This document shows, piece by piece, positions 1-5,967 of a DNA stretch of 6,357 bases; position 1 is the first letter of the stretch, and every line of letters starts with the position of its first letter. The position numbers and the translations under genes are program-made. The notes beneath the pieces are model-generated. The model saw only the letters and a program-made list of their open reading frames with translations, searched no databases and had not been told where the DNA came from. The stretch spans positions 1 through 6,357 of the forward strand of contig JAISDV010000191.1 in the NCBI GenBank assembly GCA_031264545.1. The letters run 5' to 3'. This stretch comes from Oscillospiraceae bacterium (GTDB lineage Bacteria > Bacillota > Clostridia > Oscillospirales > Oscillospiraceae).

Positions 1-1
1 G

Positions 2-751
2 TGTCAAACAAATAAACCCTTTATTGTGTTATGCTCCGCGGATATATATCATAATAACGTTCAGAGCGGCAGAAGGAAAACACTGAAGTCCGGGCAACAG
101 GATTTAATAAAAAAACTGAATGCAATGCAGCTTACGATCGTGCCCTTTAATGAAGGCGCGTTCAAAAGGAACCTGCGCGAAACGGTGCTTTCGGAGCTTC
201 AAAATGTATTTACGGACGCCATAAATCATTTTTCTTTCGCAGAACATTTTCTTTTGCCGTCTATAGCTTATGGCGTCTTAAATTACCTGTACTCTACAGA
301 TAATCCCGAGCAGTACGCGCGATTTGTCGTGGCAAAGTATTATGACGACATCCGAAAGACAATAGCGGCGTATGGGGGAGGAAACAGGTTGCGGGATGGT
401 AAAGAGGAAAAAAATTATGGCGTTATCGGCATAATGAATGAGAAGCAGCAAACGGTTTTTTATGATTTTGTAAATAAAAAGCTCTATGTACTGGAAAATG
501 ACAGCGTAACTATCGGCCGTACCGACAGGGACCCCGGTGAAAAGGGCGGGCGAAGAGCAATGCTCGCAGCGCCAATTTGGCATAATCATACGATAGCGGG
601 CGTATTGACCTTCGATTTTTTTCGGGAACCGCCGGCAGAGCTGAGAAACAGAGACATTATAAGAATAATCGAAAAAAAGAAAAAGAATTTGGAAATATTA
701 ATGCGCAACTCGTGCCGATATGCTGAAAAAATTGAGCAATTACTTTTTTAG
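2..751 (+). CDS. Protein of unknown function with GAF-like C-terminal region, 5' end outside window
   Basis: The reading frame is open from the window edge to a TAG at 749-751, so this is probably the C-terminal ~249 residues of a longer protein. An internal GTG at 26 has no Shine-Dalgarno sequence before it, and the codons upstream of it read on plausibly (KPFIVLCSAD), so it is unlikely to be the true start. Counting from that GTG, residues ~45-115 look helical. Residues ~130-200 alternate short strands and end in AAPIWHNHTIAGVLTFDF, which matches the usual GAF pattern of an API/VPI strand, a polar turn and a GVL-x-hydrophobic-D strand. A lysine-rich helix (~207-222) closes the protein. GAF domains bind small ligands or serve in signalling and dimerisation, but no ligand can be named here. 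No membrane segment or catalytic motif is evident. The gene is AT-richer than the genes after 1630 and lies 36 bases before a radical SAM gene, probably in the same transcript. The GAF call is by eye and tentative; the N-terminal part is not recognised. Confidence 0.7.
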   Translation, partial: CQTNKPFIVLCSADIYHNNVQSGRRKTLKSGQQDLIKKLNAMQLTIVPFNEGAFKRNLRETVLSELQNVFTDAINHFSFAEHFLLPSIAYGVLNYLYSTDNPEQYARFVVAKYYDDIRKTIAAYGGGNRLRDGKEEKNYGVIGIMNEKQQTVFYDFVNKKLYVLENDSVTIGRTDRDPGEKGGRRAMLAAPIWHNHTIAGVLTFDFFREPPAELRNRDIIRIIEKKKKNLEILMRNSCRYAEKIEQLLF

Positions 752-775
752 TCAAAACAGCGTGAATGTTTGTAT

Positions 776-781
776 AGGAGG
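776..781 (+). promoter_or_regulatory. Ribosome binding site for the radical SAM gene
   Basis: A perfect AGGAGG lies 6 bases before the GTG at 788. It fixes that GTG as the start. The in-frame TTG at 770 lies upstream of this site and would place the SD inside the coding region. Confidence 0.9.
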
Positions 782-787
782 TTTAGC

Positions 788-1582
788 GTGAAAATCAACA
801 GCAGAGCTTTTGTTTCATTTGATGAATATTGTCCTTTTGACTGCAAGCACTGTTATACTTACGATATTGAACGCACATCATACCGTTCTATGGATGAAAT
901 CGTGAACAGCATCTCAAAGCAGCAATTTGACGTCGTATACGTTTCACAGAAAAATGACAATTTTGCTGTTCCCGAACGGGGTATTCAGCTATGTCAAAAT
1001 CTGTTTGACAAATATCGATGCAACATTTTCGCCATAACCAGAAATACGCTGAGCGACAGGGATATTCACAAAATACAGGACTTATCTATCCGTATGAGAG
1101 AGTCGAATAAACTGTTCGTATTTGCCGTATCTATCTCCGCGATAGAATCTGCCTCCAAAACGGAAAATGCGGATAGAGTTCCGTCCCCGCTCTCGCGCAT
1201 TGCGTTTATTAAACAATTGTCTGATTCGGGCATTCCCGTCATCGCGATGATACGACCGGTCTATCCGGATAAAATCATACCGATAACCGAGCTGGCGAAA
1301 ATTATCGATTTATGCCGCGGACATGTATCCTGCGTCGTATCAGGCGGCTTGGGTGTCAATGACAATATACTGGCGCGGCTGGATATGACGCGTGACGCGT
1401 TTACTTATTATGAGAACTACGAGTACCTGCAGGGCGCAATAGACTGTGAAATAAACTTCGTTAACGTCGCGGATGAGCTTAATCTTTTACGCGCAAAATG
1501 CGCCGGCGTTTCATTGCCGTTTTTTGAGCATAGTATGCCCGCGCTCAATTTTCTGTATAATCAGGCAATGAAAATCGCATAA
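788..1582 (+). CDS. Small radical SAM protein, spore photoproduct lyase-like
   Basis: This 264-residue protein starts at GTG 788, chosen because of the AGGAGG just upstream. Near the N-terminus is EYCPFDCKHCYTYD, with C15, C19 and C22 forming the CX3CX2C motif that binds the 4Fe-4S cluster of radical S-adenosylmethionine enzymes. Such enzymes cleave SAM to a 5'-deoxyadenosyl radical. Other landmarks are a YVSQKNDNF segment (51-59), ITRNTLSDRDI (83-93), VSISA (114-118), and a SPLSRI...SGIPVIAMIRPVYP stretch (133-160). This order recalls SplB and Rv2578c-like radical SAM proteins: 'TKS..RD', then 'P..R......L...GI.V....P..P'. Further cysteines (C69, C78, C176, C182, C220, C238) do not form an obvious second cluster motif. 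No SPASM domain, B12 domain or RiPP-recognition domain is visible, so it is probably a minimal core enzyme. It follows the GAF-like gene by 36 bases and shares its AT-rich composition. The superfamily is secure; substrate and reaction are unknown. A true spore photoproduct lyase is unlikely, because those are longer. Confidence 0.88.
   Translation: MKINSRAFVSFDEYCPFDCKHCYTYDIERTSYRSMDEIVNSISKQQFDVVYVSQKNDNFAVPERGIQLCQNLFDKYRCNIFAITRNTLSDRDIHKIQDLSIRMRESNKLFVFAVSISAIESASKTENADRVPSPLSRIAFIKQLSDSGIPVIAMIRPVYPDKIIPITELAKIIDLCRGHVSCVVSGGLGVNDNILARLDMTRDAFTYYENYEYLQGAIDCEINFVNVADELNLLRAKCAGVSLPFFEHSMPALNFLYNQAMKIA
1556..1561 (+). promoter_or_regulatory. Possible -10 element (TATAAT) before the housekeeping cluster
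   Basis: A consensus TATAAT sits near the 3' end of the radical SAM gene, about 70 bases before the methyltransferase start and close to the shift from AT-rich to GC-rich sequence. No good -35 hexamer lies 16-18 bases upstream, where the sequence reads around GTATGC. A TTGAGC at 1524 is too far away. It could drive the methyltransferase-dprA-topA-trmFO run with a leader of about 60 bases, but chance occurrence in AT-rich coding DNA is quite possible. Confidence 0.3.
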
Positions 1583-1614
1583 ATAAAGCTGAGCAGTCTA
1601 TCGGCCGCCGCAGA

Positions 1615-1624
1615 CCTCCGGAGG
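1615..1624 (+). repeat. Perfect 10-base palindrome CCTCCGGAGG overlapping an SD
   Basis: The sequence reads the same on both strands and contains the SD of the methyltransferase gene. As a hairpin it could form only about three base pairs around a four-base loop, so it is weak alone. The left half could still compete for the SD, or the site could be coincidental, because CCTCC is simply the complement of GGAGG. Confidence 0.6.
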
Positions 1625-1625
1625 A
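1620..1625 (+). promoter_or_regulatory. Ribosome binding site for the RNA methyltransferase gene
   Basis: GGAGGA lies 4 bases before the ATG at 1630. It forms the right half of a perfect 10-base palindrome, CCTCCGGAGG (1615-1624), so the SD has a complementary partner directly beside it. Confidence 0.85.
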
Positions 1626-1629
1626 CGGC

Positions 1630-2382
1630 ATGGAACACATCACATCACGGCAAAACGGCATTATCGCGCACCTGAGACGGCTCGCTTCCGACGGGGCTTA
1701 CCGCAGGGAAACAGGTGAATTCGCCTGCGACGGCGAAAAAATGCTGAGAGAGGCGCTGGCCTTCGGGGCTGAGCTGAACTGTGTGCTCTGGGGCGGGGAA
1801 CCAAAATTCGCGCTTCCCGCTCAGTTCAGCCAATATACCTGTCCGGAGGCGTTGATGCGATACGCGTCTCCGCTCAGGAACTCGGCCGGACCGGTTTTCA
1901 GCGTGAAAATACGCGCGCTGCCGAATAAAACGGCGGTCTCATCCGTAATCGTACTGGAAAACGTACAGGACCCCGGAAATGTCGGAACCGTGATCCGGAC
2001 GGCGGACGCGCTGGGAACGGACGCTGTCCTGCTTGTCGGAGACTGCGCGGATCTGCATAATCCAAAAACTGTCCGCGCCACTATGGGCGGGATATTCCGC
2101 CAAGCCGTCATCGAGACGGGACTGGACGGATTAAAAAATTATGTAAACCAAAACAAGCTGACGCTTTACGGCGCCGCTTTGAGCGGCGATTCGGCGGATA
2201 TTCGAGACGTCCGGCCGGTCAGGGCCGCAGTCGCCGTCGGCAGCGAGGGGCGGGGTCTTTCGTCCGCGCTGCTTGCGCTGTGCGAAAGACGGCTGGTTAT
2301 TCCGATGCGCTCCGGCTGCGAATCTTTGAATGCGGCTGTCGCGGCGGCAATCATCATGTGGGAAATGTCCAGACGGGAATAA
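1630..2382 (+). CDS. TrmH/SpoU-family RNA 2'-O-ribose methyltransferase
   Basis: This 250-residue protein is full length for the family and transfers a methyl group from S-adenosylmethionine to a ribose 2'-OH in rRNA or tRNA. Residues ~4-95 fit the SpoU substrate-binding domain, with the typical opening ITSRQNGIIAHLRRL and then FACDGEKMLREAL. The catalytic SPOUT (trefoil-knot) domain follows with all three motifs. Motif 1 is LENVQDPGNVGTVIRTADA (109-127), containing the family Asn (N117) and Arg (R123). Motif 2 is VGSEGRGLS (203-211), with E206. Motif 3 is IPMRSGCESLNAAVAAAI (224-241), with the SLN signature. The ATG has a GGAGGA site 4 bases upstream. It begins 47 bases after the radical SAM gene, and its stop is 13 bases before dprA, so it probably shares a transcript with dprA. 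The architecture is RlmB-like or YsgA-like, but the modified nucleotide cannot be told from sequence, so no symbol is given. Confidence 0.95.
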   Translation: MEHITSRQNGIIAHLRRLASDGAYRRETGEFACDGEKMLREALAFGAELNCVLWGGEPKFALPAQFSQYTCPEALMRYASPLRNSAGPVFSVKIRALPNKTAVSSVIVLENVQDPGNVGTVIRTADALGTDAVLLVGDCADLHNPKTVRATMGGIFRQAVIETGLDGLKNYVNQNKLTLYGAALSGDSADIRDVRPVRAAVAVGSEGRGLSSALLALCERRLVIPMRSGCESLNAAVAAAIIMWEMSRRE

Positions 2383-2387
2383 GGGAG
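2383..2387 (+). promoter_or_regulatory. Ribosome binding site deciding the TTG start of dprA
   Basis: GGGAG directly follows the methyltransferase stop codon and lies 8 bases before the TTG at 2396. An in-frame ATG at 2330 inside the methyltransferase gene has no SD and would add 22 residues that do not resemble DprA (RLSRRQSSCGKC), so TTG is preferred. Confidence 0.75.
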
Positions 2388-2395
2388 AAATTTTT

Positions 2396-3652
2396 TTGTC
2401 TGCGCTGAAATATTGGGTATGGCTCTCCGCGCTCACCGGCCTGAAGCCCGCCAGGCGTCTCGAGCTGCTTGACCAATTCGGAGATCCTGAAAAAATCTAT
2501 TATGCCGATGAGGGGCTTTTTCGGAAAAGCCTTTTCCTCAGCGACGCCGAGCTGAGCCTTGTCATGGACAAAAGTCTCGACAAAGCGGAGCGGATACTCG
2601 AAAAATCCCTCTCCGGCGGTATCTCCATCCTCTGCTTTCAGGACGCGGTCTATCCCCAGCGGCTCAGGAATATTTTTGACCCGCCGGTAGTCCTGTATCT
2701 CAGGGGCAGGCTGCCCGCGGTCGACGAGACCGCCGTGGTCGGCGTGGTCGGTACCAGAAAGGCGACCCTCTACGGCGTTCACATGGCGAAGAAGCTCGGC
2801 TTCGAGCTCACAAAGGGCGGCGGCCTGGTCGCGACCGGGCTGGCCGAGGGCGTCGACAGCGCGGCCGCCAAGGGCGCGCTTCTCGCGGGCGGGCCCTGCA
2901 TTGGGGTCCTGGGCTGCGCGATCGACAGCGTTTATCCGAAATTCAACACCGCGCTTTATGACGACATGGCGCTTGCGGGCGCGCTTATCAGCGAATATCC
3001 GCCGGGAGACCCGATCGCAAGAAAAAATTTTCCGGAGAGAAACCGGATCATCAGCGGGCTTTCCCTCGGCGTTGTGGTGGTCGAAGCGCCGCTGAGAAGC
3101 GGCGCGCTCATCACGGCGGCGCTGGCGCTCGAGCAGGGCAGGGAGGTCTTTGCCGTTCCCGGGAACGCCGATGTCCCGGACTGTTTCGGCTCGAACGCCC
3201 TGATCCGCGACGGCGCGCAGCTTGTCAGCTGCGGCTGGGACGTTTTGGCGGATTTCGCGCCCCAATTCGCGGGAAAGCTCTCTGAAACGGACGCAAAAAA
3301 ATTGGCTCCCGGACTGTCCGCCGGGCAGGAGGATACCGCGAAATCACCCGCCGAAGGGCCGGAAACAGGACAAGGTTTTGCCAAGCTCCGCGTCAGGGCG
3401 AACAGAAAAGGGATTGACAATGAAATAAAGCGGGACTATATTGATTTGCGGGAACAGCTTTCCGGTCTGTCGGAGCGGCAGCTTAAAATTGTCTCCGTGA
3501 TCGAGAAAGAACCCGCGCATATTGACGATATTATCGAGAAAACGGCGCTCTCTGCGCCGGAGGTCCTTTCCGAGCTGACGATACTCCAGATCAAGGGCTT
3601 TGTGAATCAGGCGCGCGGAAAGCGGTTTTCACTGAATATTTCGAGCCGCTGA
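2396..3652 (+). CDS. dprA: DNA-processing protein DprA (Smf)
   Basis: DprA is a cytoplasmic protein that binds incoming single-stranded DNA and loads RecA in natural transformation; it is also widespread in bacteria not known to be competent. The product is 418 residues from the TTG start. Residues ~1-60 form the N-terminal helical (SAM/HhH-like) region, beginning SALKYWVWLSAL. The Rossmann-like core spans ~80-285, with VVGTRKA (117-123), GLAEGVDSAAAKGAL (148-162), ISEYPPGDP (198-206), FPERNRIISGLS (212-223), RSGALITAALALEQGREVFA (234-253) and GSNALIRDGA (265-274). A charged, low-complexity linker (~290-345) leads to a DprA-type winged helix (~358-414). One oddity: the second motif usually reads G-I-D-x-x-A-H, and here alanine (A158) replaces the histidine. 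The gene is 13 bases after the methyltransferase stop and 49 bases before topA; dprA-topA adjacency is typical of Firmicutes. Identification is very secure. Confidence 0.97.
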   Translation: MSALKYWVWLSALTGLKPARRLELLDQFGDPEKIYYADEGLFRKSLFLSDAELSLVMDKSLDKAERILEKSLSGGISILCFQDAVYPQRLRNIFDPPVVLYLRGRLPAVDETAVVGVVGTRKATLYGVHMAKKLGFELTKGGGLVATGLAEGVDSAAAKGALLAGGPCIGVLGCAIDSVYPKFNTALYDDMALAGALISEYPPGDPIARKNFPERNRIISGLSLGVVVVEAPLRSGALITAALALEQGREVFAVPGNADVPDCFGSNALIRDGAQLVSCGWDVLADFAPQFAGKLSETDAKKLAPGLSAGQEDTAKSPAEGPETGQGFAKLRVRANRKGIDNEIKRDYIDLREQLSGLSERQLKIVSVIEKEPAHIDDIIEKTALSAPEVLSELTILQIKGFVNQARGKRFSLNISSR

Positions 3653-3691
3653 GCTGCTCCCGGCAAAAGTGTGAGCAAAATAACTGGAATT

Positions 3692-3696
3692 GAGGT
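3692..3696 (+). promoter_or_regulatory. Ribosome binding site deciding the topA start
   Basis: GAGGT lies 5 bases before the ATG at 3702. An upstream in-frame TTG at 3690 overlaps this site and has no SD of its own, so the protein is read from ATG as MAKSTTDLVIVESPAKA, the usual TopA beginning. Confidence 0.8.
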
Positions 3697-3701
3697 CTTA
3701 T

Positions 3702-5951
3702 ATGGCAAAATCTACGACGGATCTGGTGATTGTCGAATCTCCCGCCAAGGCGCGCACGATCGAAAAATACCTCGGATCGCGCTACCATGTGGCCGCATCT
3801 ATGGGACATTTGCGCGATCTTCCGAAGAGCACCCTGGGCGTTGACATAGAGAACGGGTTTGTGCCCGATTATCAGCCGGTCAAGGCGCGCGCCGACGTGA
3901 TCGAGGATTTACGAAAACGGTCCAGGCACGCCGGAATGGTCTATCTCGCGACGGATCCTGACCGCGAGGGCGAGGCGATTTCATGGCATTTGAAGGAGCT
4001 TTTGCAGCTTCCGGACGACAAAACAAAGCGCGTAACCTTTAATGAAATCACGAAAAAGGTTGTGACAGAGAGCATCTCGTCTCCGCGTGATATTGATATC
4101 AACCTTGTCGACGCGCAGCAGGCCCGGCGTATCCTCGACCGCATTGTCGGCTACAAGCTCAGTCCGCTGCTCTGGCGCAAGGTGCGCCGCGGGTTGTCCG
4201 CCGGACGTGTGCAGTCCGTCGCCGCGCGTATGGTCGTCGACAGGGAGAGCGAGATCAAGGCGTTCAGCTCCGAGGAATACTGGCTGCTGGACGTGACGCT
4301 CGGCCGCATCACGCGGCAGGGCAGCTTTGTTGCGCGCTTTTACGGTACGGAAGAAAAAAAGCGGGAGCTGCGCTCCGAGGCCGAGACTGATGCGGTTATT
4401 CAGGCGGTATCGGCGGACGAATTTTATATTAAAACGGTCAAGCGCGGTGAAAAGCAGCGCGCACCCTCGCCCCCGTTCATCACCTCGACGCTTCAGCAGG
4501 AGGCTTCGCGCAGGCTGGGTATGACGCCCAAGCGCACCATGTCCATTGCCCAGCAGCTATATGAGGGCGTCGACATTACCGGCGAGGGAACTGTCGGCCT
4601 TATCACCTATATGAGAACCGACTCGCTCCGCCTGTCCGACGACGCGACAGGCGCCGCCAGAGCTTATATCATCAGCCATTACGGGAAGGACTATTATCCC
4701 GGAAAGCCCCGTATTTTCAAAACCAAGGCCGGCGCGCAAGACGCGCATGAGGCGATACGCCCAAGCAGCATTGCGCTGACGCCGGAGCTGATCAAGAAGG
4801 ATCTTACCGCCGACCAATACAGGCTCTACCGCCTGATCTGGGGGCGCTTTACAGCCTGCCAGATGGCGAACGCCGTCTATGACGGCGTTACCGTCGACGC
4901 CGCATCCGCAGGTTATATTTTCCGCGCCAACTATTCGGAGCTGAAGTTCCCGGGTTACACGGCGGTCTATGAAGAGGCGAAGGACGACGATGCCGCCGAA
5001 AAGGAAAAGCCGCTGCCCGATCTCCGGGAGGGTGAGAAGGTCAAGCTTGTCAAAACGTCCAAGGAGCAGCAGTTCACCCAGCCGCCCTCCCGTTATACGG
5101 AGGCGACGCTCATCCGCGCGATGGAGGAAAAGGGCATCGGCCGCCCGAGCACCTACGCCCCGACAATCAGCACGATCACCAGCCGCGAATACGTCGTCAA
5201 GGAGGGCAAATACCTCCGGCCGACGATTCTCGGCGAGGTTGTGACCGAGCTGATGGCGGAGCGTTTCCCCGACATTGTTGATTTGAAGTTCACCGCGCGC
5301 ATGGAGGACGCGCTCGACGGCGTTGAGGAAGGGAAGAAGGCTTGGAAGGAAGTCCTCTCGGAGTTCTACGGCGATTTCGACAGCGAGCTGAAAGAGGCCG
5401 AGACAGCGCTCGAGGGCCGGCACATCAGGATTCCGGACGAGGAGTCAGACGAGATCTGCGACAAGTGCGGACGGAAGATGGTCGTCAAAAGCGGGCGCTT
5501 CGGACGTTTTCTCGCCTGCCCGGGTTACCCGGAATGTGATTTTACAAAGCCCATCGTCGTTGAGATGCCCGGCAGCTGCCCGCGCTGCGGAGGGCGCATC
5601 CTCAAGCGCACATCCAAAAAGGGTTATGCCTATTACGCCTGTGAGCGCGGCGCTGAATGCGGTTTTATGACCTGGGACGTCCCGGTCAGGGAGACCTGCC
5701 CCGAGTGCGGAAAGACGCTTTTCAAGCTCTCCGGCAAAGGGAAAAAGGCGCCCTTCTGTATCAACGGCGCCTGCCCGAATTTCCTGCCCGAGGATAAGCG
5801 GAGCTACAAGAAGAAGGCCTCCGCCGGAGGAGACGCGGCCGGGAAGGAACCCGTAAAAACAGCTGCGAAACCGGCGGCGGACAAGGCGGCTTCCGGGAAC
5901 GCGCCGGCGGACAAAAAGGCAGGCAGGGCCGGGCGGAGCGCCGAAAGCTGA
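3702..5951 (+). CDS. topA: DNA topoisomerase I (type IA), TopA
   Basis: TopA relaxes negatively supercoiled DNA by cutting one strand and passing the other through the break, balancing DNA gyrase. The product is 749 residues from ATG 3702, within the usual bacterial range. The N-terminal Toprim domain carries IVESPAKA, with acidic E12, and ATDPDREGE (83-91), with D85, D87 and E89 as Mg-binding acids. The region ~133-180 has DAQQARRILDRIVGY and LSAGRVQSVA, typical of type IA enzymes. The nucleophile is Y303 in GLITYMRTDS, followed by R305. QPPSRYTEATLI (460-471) and GIGRPSTYAPTI (478-489) are further signatures. The C-terminal part holds three four-cysteine zinc fingers: C586/C589/C606/C612, C626/C629/C647/C653 and C666/C669/C686/C691. 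The last ~47 residues form a Lys/Ala/Gly-rich, probably disordered basic tail. No catalytic residue is missing. It lies 49 bases after dprA and 16 bases before trmFO, with no clear terminator on either side, consistent with an operon. Confidence 0.98.
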   Translation: MAKSTTDLVIVESPAKARTIEKYLGSRYHVAASMGHLRDLPKSTLGVDIENGFVPDYQPVKARADVIEDLRKRSRHAGMVYLATDPDREGEAISWHLKELLQLPDDKTKRVTFNEITKKVVTESISSPRDIDINLVDAQQARRILDRIVGYKLSPLLWRKVRRGLSAGRVQSVAARMVVDRESEIKAFSSEEYWLLDVTLGRITRQGSFVARFYGTEEKKRELRSEAETDAVIQAVSADEFYIKTVKRGEKQRAPSPPFITSTLQQEASRRLGMTPKRTMSIAQQLYEGVDITGEGTVGLITYMRTDSLRLSDDATGAARAYIISHYGKDYYPGKPRIFKTKAGAQDAHEAIRPSSIALTPELIKKDLTADQYRLYRLIWGRFTACQMANAVYDGVTVDAASAGYIFRANYSELKFPGYTAVYEEAKDDDAAEKEKPLPDLREGEKVKLVKTSKEQQFTQPPSRYTEATLIRAMEEKGIGRPSTYAPTISTITSREYVVKEGKYLRPTILGEVVTELMAERFPDIVDLKFTARMEDALDGVEEGKKAWKEVLSEFYGDFDSELKEAETALEGRHIRIPDEESDEICDKCGRKMVVKSGRFGRFLACPGYPECDFTKPIVVEMPGSCPRCGGRILKRTSKKGYAYYACERGAECGFMTWDVPVRETCPECGKTLFKLSGKGKKAPFCINGACPNFLPEDKRSYKKKASAGGDAAGKEPVKTAAKPAADKAASGNAPADKKAGRAGRSAES

Positions 5952-5954
5952 CCC

Positions 5955-5959
5955 GGAGG
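5955..5959 (+). promoter_or_regulatory. Ribosome binding site for trmFO
   Basis: GGAGG begins four bases after the topA stop codon and lies 8 bases before the GTG at 5968. It supports a GTG start and translation of trmFO from the same message as topA. Confidence 0.88.
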
Positions 5960-5967
5960 ACTGAAAC

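Noticed and set aside
848..862. Promoter-like TGTTATACT inside the radical SAM gene
   Set aside because: It lies within the coding sequence of the cysteine motif region and has no suitable -35; it is coding sequence only.
2383..2400. T tract after the methyltransferase gene as an intrinsic terminator
   Set aside because: There is no GC-rich hairpin immediately before the T run; the run is part of the dprA start region.
2354..3265. Long open reading frame on the - strand opposite dprA (about 303 codons)
   Set aside because: It lies wholly opposite a certain dprA gene in GC-rich DNA, where antisense frames stay open by codon bias. Its Arg/Ala/Gly-rich translation has no recognisable domain.
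3653..3701. Possible terminator or promoter between dprA and topA
   Set aside because: The 49-base gap shows no stem followed by a T run and no paired -35/-10 elements, so read-through into topA is the simpler reading.
4557..5423. Long open reading frame on the - strand opposite topA (about 288 codons)
   Set aside because: It is antisense to a complete topA gene, and its Leu/Arg-rich translation has no known motif. It is a shadow of the coding strand.
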